Positions 61,772 through 64,000 of a stretch of DNA of 64,000 nucleotides are shown piece after piece (positions within the stretch are counted from its first letter, which is position 1; every line of letters begins with the position of its first letter). The stretch is from Clostridium_AM tanneri (GTDB lineage Bacteria > Bacillota > Clostridia > Clostridiales > Clostridiaceae), in NCBI RefSeq assembly GCF_033659955.1, contig NZ_JARUJP010000004.1, forward strand, positions 157,262-221,261. The letters are read 5' to 3'. The position numbers and the translations under genes were made by a program. The notes below the pieces were generated by a model. That model had not been told where the DNA came from. It saw only the letters and a program-made list of their open reading frames with translations, and did no database searches.

Positions 61772-62389
61772 TTAAATTCTTGCTAATTGCCTTGTCCAAA
61801 ACCTCAATGAAGTTTGCATAACAGGCCCAATAAAGAAAATTGTAATAAATGTTCCAAGTGCAACAGGCCCTCCTATGAACCATCCAACTGCTAAAGCCAT
61901 TATCTCAAGTAGAGTTCTTGATAACCTGACAGAAATAGAAAACTTTTTAGATATAAATAAAGTCATACCATCTCTTGGACCTGCCCCTATTTTAGAAGAT
62001 ACATACATTCCAGAACCAGTTCCCATTAATATAGTCCCTAATACTAGTAATACTGTCCTTTGTACTACTCCTGTGAAGGAAGGGATTAGATTTAAACCCA
62101 AGATACTATTTACAAAAAATCCAACTAATACTATATTTAATATGCTCCAAATAGCTGGTCTTTCCTTTTCAAAATAAGCTGTCATTAAAACCATAATAAT
62201 TCCTACTATTTGAATCCATCTTCCTATAGATAAATTAACTAATCTGTTTAAACCAATATGCAAAACATCCCAGGTGGGAACACCTAAGTTTGCTTTGATT
62301 ACAGCAGAAACTCCTAATGCCAAAATAAATATTCCTAGTACGAATAGTATTAATCTGAAAGTAAAATTTGCTGCATTTTTTTCTACCAT
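61772..62389 (-). CDS. YczE-type membrane protein
   Basis: A 205-aa membrane protein with five spans, of the YczE/YyaS/YitT group (LGVPTWDVLHIGLNR near residue 30, SKIGAGPRDGMTLFISKK near 130). Function is unsettled; in Bacillus one member affects secondary-metabolite production. It follows a MarR regulator by 10 nt, a common pairing for this family. Shine-Dalgarno AGGAGTGA. Confidence 0.85.
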   Translation of the reverse strand: MVEKNAANFTFRLILFVLGIFILALGVSAVIKANLGVPTWDVLHIGLNRLVNLSIGRWIQIVGIIMVLMTAYFEKERPAIWSILNIVLVGFFVNSILGLNLIPSFTGVVQRTVLLVLGTILMGTGSGMYVSSKIGAGPRDGMTLFISKKFSISVRLSRTLLEIMALAVGWFIGGPVALGTFITIFFIGPVMQTSLRFWTRQLARI

Positions 62390-62399
62390 TTTGTCACTC

Positions 62400-62807
62400 C
62401 TAATCTAAATTTTTCATCATCTTTTCCAAAACCCTGTTAAAGACCTCTAGTTCATTTGTATCAATGCCATCTATAGACTCTGCTTGTATATCATTTTCAA
62501 CTTCCTTCCATATTCCAAACATCCCAGAAGCTTTTTCCGTTAGTTTTATGTGTTTTTCTCTCTTATCAACTCCCTCTTCACGAATTACTAATCCACTCTT
62601 TTCCATCCTAATTAACGTCCTAGTAATAGTTGGTGCTTCTACATTTAGGTATCGACTGAGCTGGATTTGTGTGCATTGTTTTCTTTCATGTAAATATAAT
62701 ACAATCGCCCATTGTGAACTATGTAACCCAAGGGGATTAATTTTTTCATTTAATTTCTTAGTAAAGCTTCGAGCTAATTGGTTTATTTTATGGCCGTATA
62801 TTATCAA
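62400..62807 (-). CDS. MarR-family transcriptional regulator
   Basis: A 135-aa winged-helix protein. The recognition helix region is TQIQLSRYLNVEAPTITRTLIRMEKSGLV (too long to give key residues beyond the SRYL and TITR helix caps), and the wing is REEGVDKREKHIKLT. It likely controls its own operon with the YczE gene through the palindrome at 62824-62860. Begins with TTG at 62807, 7 nt from GGAGG. Confidence 0.92.
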   Translation of the reverse strand: MIIYGHKINQLARSFTKKLNEKINPLGLHSSQWAIVLYLHERKQCTQIQLSRYLNVEAPTITRTLIRMEKSGLVIREEGVDKREKHIKLTEKASGMFGIWKEVENDIQAESIDGIDTNELEVFNRVLEKMMKNLD

Positions 62808-62823
62808 TTGTACGCCTCCTTCA

Positions 62824-62860
62824 TATACTTACTTAAGTAATTGTTACCTAGGTAAGTATA
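62824..62860. promoter_or_regulatory. Palindromic operator of the MarR gene
   Basis: TATACTTACTTAAGTAA and TTACCTAGGTAAGTATA face each other across TTG, matching at 15 of 17 positions. It begins 17 nt upstream of the MarR start codon and reads as a classic MarR-dimer site, or two overlapping sites. Confidence 0.75.
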
Positions 62861-63072
62861 TCTCATAAATCAATAATAATCAAGCATTATAAGTAAACAT
62901 TGTTGAATTTTAAAAAGAAGCTTTATGGTCACTTTTCTGAATGATGCATAACTTTTTTCAATACTAGATTGCTTATACATTTTATCTTCCAATAATTGTT
63001 GTAAAACTTTAATATGTCCTATAAAATAGCATTGTTATTAAAATAACAAAACACTTGAAAGGATGACTATTT

Positions 63073-63963
63073 ATGCTAAAAATTTTACTAGGTATTACCT
63101 TAATTATCGGAATTATTTTTACAGTAACCCTTGCCAGAGACTATATTAGAAAGTCTAAAGAAGGAACTCTTGAGAAAGGAAGCTTTCTAATTTCAGGAAT
63201 TATTGGGATTATTGCAAACTTTTTTGACACCTTAGGCGTTGGAAGTTTCGCTATTGAAACATCTCTCTTTAAAAACTTAAAACTTGTAGATGATAAAAAA
63301 ATTCCTGGTACCCTTAATGTAGGAGCTACAATCCCTACTATTGTAGAAGCACTTATTTTTCTAACAGTGGTAGAGGTTGAGCCTGTTACACTTATATGTA
63401 TGATTCTTGCCGCAATTGCCGGTGCTTTAGTAGGTGCAGGAATTATATCTAAACTTAATGAAAAAGCTGTACAAGCATCCATGGGTATCGCTTTAATTGC
63501 CATAGCATTTTTAATGGTTGCGGGCCTACTAAATCTTTTCCCTGTTGGTGGTAACGCTATTGGACTTACAGGAACAAAACTTGTGATAGGAATGGTTGGT
63601 AACTTTATTTTTGGTGGTCTTAATACTCTGGGAGTTGGTTTATATGCCCCATGTATGGCATTAATATTTGCACTTGGAATGGATCCTAAGATTGCCTTCC
63701 CTATAATGATGGGATCTGGGGCTTTATTACTACCATTTGCATCCTTTAAATTCATAAAGTCAGAAACTCATTCTACTAAAACTTCTACTGCTATTAATAT
63801 ATGTGGTCCTATAGGAGTTTTAATAGCCGCTTATCTTGTTAAGACTTTACCGCTTAACACATTAAAATGGCTAGTAGTTTGTGTTGTATTATACACATCC
63901 TTTACTATGTTTAAATCCTTTATGGCGAAAAAAGAAACAAGAGAACTTAATCAATCAGCATAG
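63073..63963 (+). CDS. TauE/SafE-family permease
   Basis: A 296-aa membrane protein with eight or nine spans in two related halves, of the sulfite exporter TauE/SafE family (DUF81). The first half has GIIANFFDTLGVGSFAIETS near residue 50 and the second GMVGNFIFGGLNTLGVGLYA near residue 178. Family members export sulphur or organic anions; the substrate here is unknown. It diverges from the MarR operon, so the palindrome could also influence it. Shine-Dalgarno AAAGGA. Confidence 0.88.
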   Translation: MLKILLGITLIIGIIFTVTLARDYIRKSKEGTLEKGSFLISGIIGIIANFFDTLGVGSFAIETSLFKNLKLVDDKKIPGTLNVGATIPTIVEALIFLTVVEVEPVTLICMILAAIAGALVGAGIISKLNEKAVQASMGIALIAIAFLMVAGLLNLFPVGGNAIGLTGTKLVIGMVGNFIFGGLNTLGVGLYAPCMALIFALGMDPKIAFPIMMGSGALLLPFASFKFIKSETHSTKTSTAINICGPIGVLIAAYLVKTLPLNTLKWLVVCVVLYTSFTMFKSFMAKKETRELNQSA

Positions 63964-64000
63964 ATATAAAGAGAGATACGGCAAAACTTACCCAAAATAT

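Noticed and set aside
1..64000. CRISPR arrays, insertion sequences, prophage, tRNA or rRNA genes
   Set aside because: Looked for regular repeats, transposase motifs and cloverleaf signatures on both strands; none seen.

Overview
The window is a gene-dense, AT-rich chromosomal segment that looks like Clostridium sensu stricto, an anaerobic spore-forming Firmicute. The support is: purine-rich Shine-Dalgarno sites before almost every gene; T-box and fluoride riboswitches; a SpoVB-type flippase; two cysteine-rich proteins resembling clostridial exosporium proteins; a Ni-Fe CO dehydrogenase; and corrinoid methyltransferase, DUF166, DUF3786 and HutP genes. I do not name a species. There are no rRNA or tRNA genes, no CRISPR array, and no transposase or phage gene.

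Layout. 0-3.5 kb: minus-strand operon for the oxidative pentose phosphate branch (gnd, zwf) ending with a cyclase-family hydrolase, beside a broken coiled-coil ORF. 3.6-10.6 kb: deoxynucleoside kinase, a small unknown ORF, an ABC-2 exporter pair, a VIT/VWA protein and superoxide dismutase. 10.8-15.6 kb: an FmdE-family protein, then pstSCAB with a HAD protein. 15.7-17.7 kb: DUF3786 and DUF166 (DfsP) genes separated by about 340 nt of unexplained, highly structured sequence. 18-24 kb: MATE transporter, chemoreceptor, RecQ. 24.5-27.7 kb: fluoride riboswitch with two crcB genes, YitT, cation diffusion facilitator. 27.8-30.9 kb: corrinoid methyltransferase, corrinoid protein and double-cubane-type reductase. 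31.1-36.3 kb: an MFS exporter behind an attenuator-like leader, mnmA and a cysteine desulfurase, and a second MFS gene. 36.5-41.6 kb: ABC importer with a DUF3798 binding protein. 41.9-46.2 kb: HAD phosphatase, HutP and a TrpXYZ-like ABC operon. 46.3-50.5 kb: Cys-rich thioredoxin-like protein, dapB, two exosporium-like paralogues. 50.5-57.8 kb: branched-chain amino acid genes (ilvB, ilvC, a fold-type I aminotransferase, ilvD) with two divergent isoleucine-type T-boxes. 57.9-64 kb: cooS, spoVB, a MarR/YczE pair with a clear operator, and a TauE/SafE permease.

How the parts fit. The ilv genes form an isoleucine/valine module whose aminotransferase and dehydratase are both read by T-boxes with an AUC specifier. 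CooS, the corrinoid genes, DUF166 and DUF3786 point to one-carbon and corrinoid metabolism. Several importers and exporters carry visible RNA control: a fluoride switch, attenuator hairpins after the pstS and DUF3798 genes, a HutP gene next to a leader hairpin, and the MFS leader.

The two observations I consider most worth pursuing are the MFS leader (31.13-31.43 kb), which has a 42-codon ORF on a perfect Shine-Dalgarno, three nested perfect helices, a competing helix and an intrinsic terminator, and the rod-like structured element at 16.53-16.87 kb. Neither matches an RNA class that I can recognise by eye.
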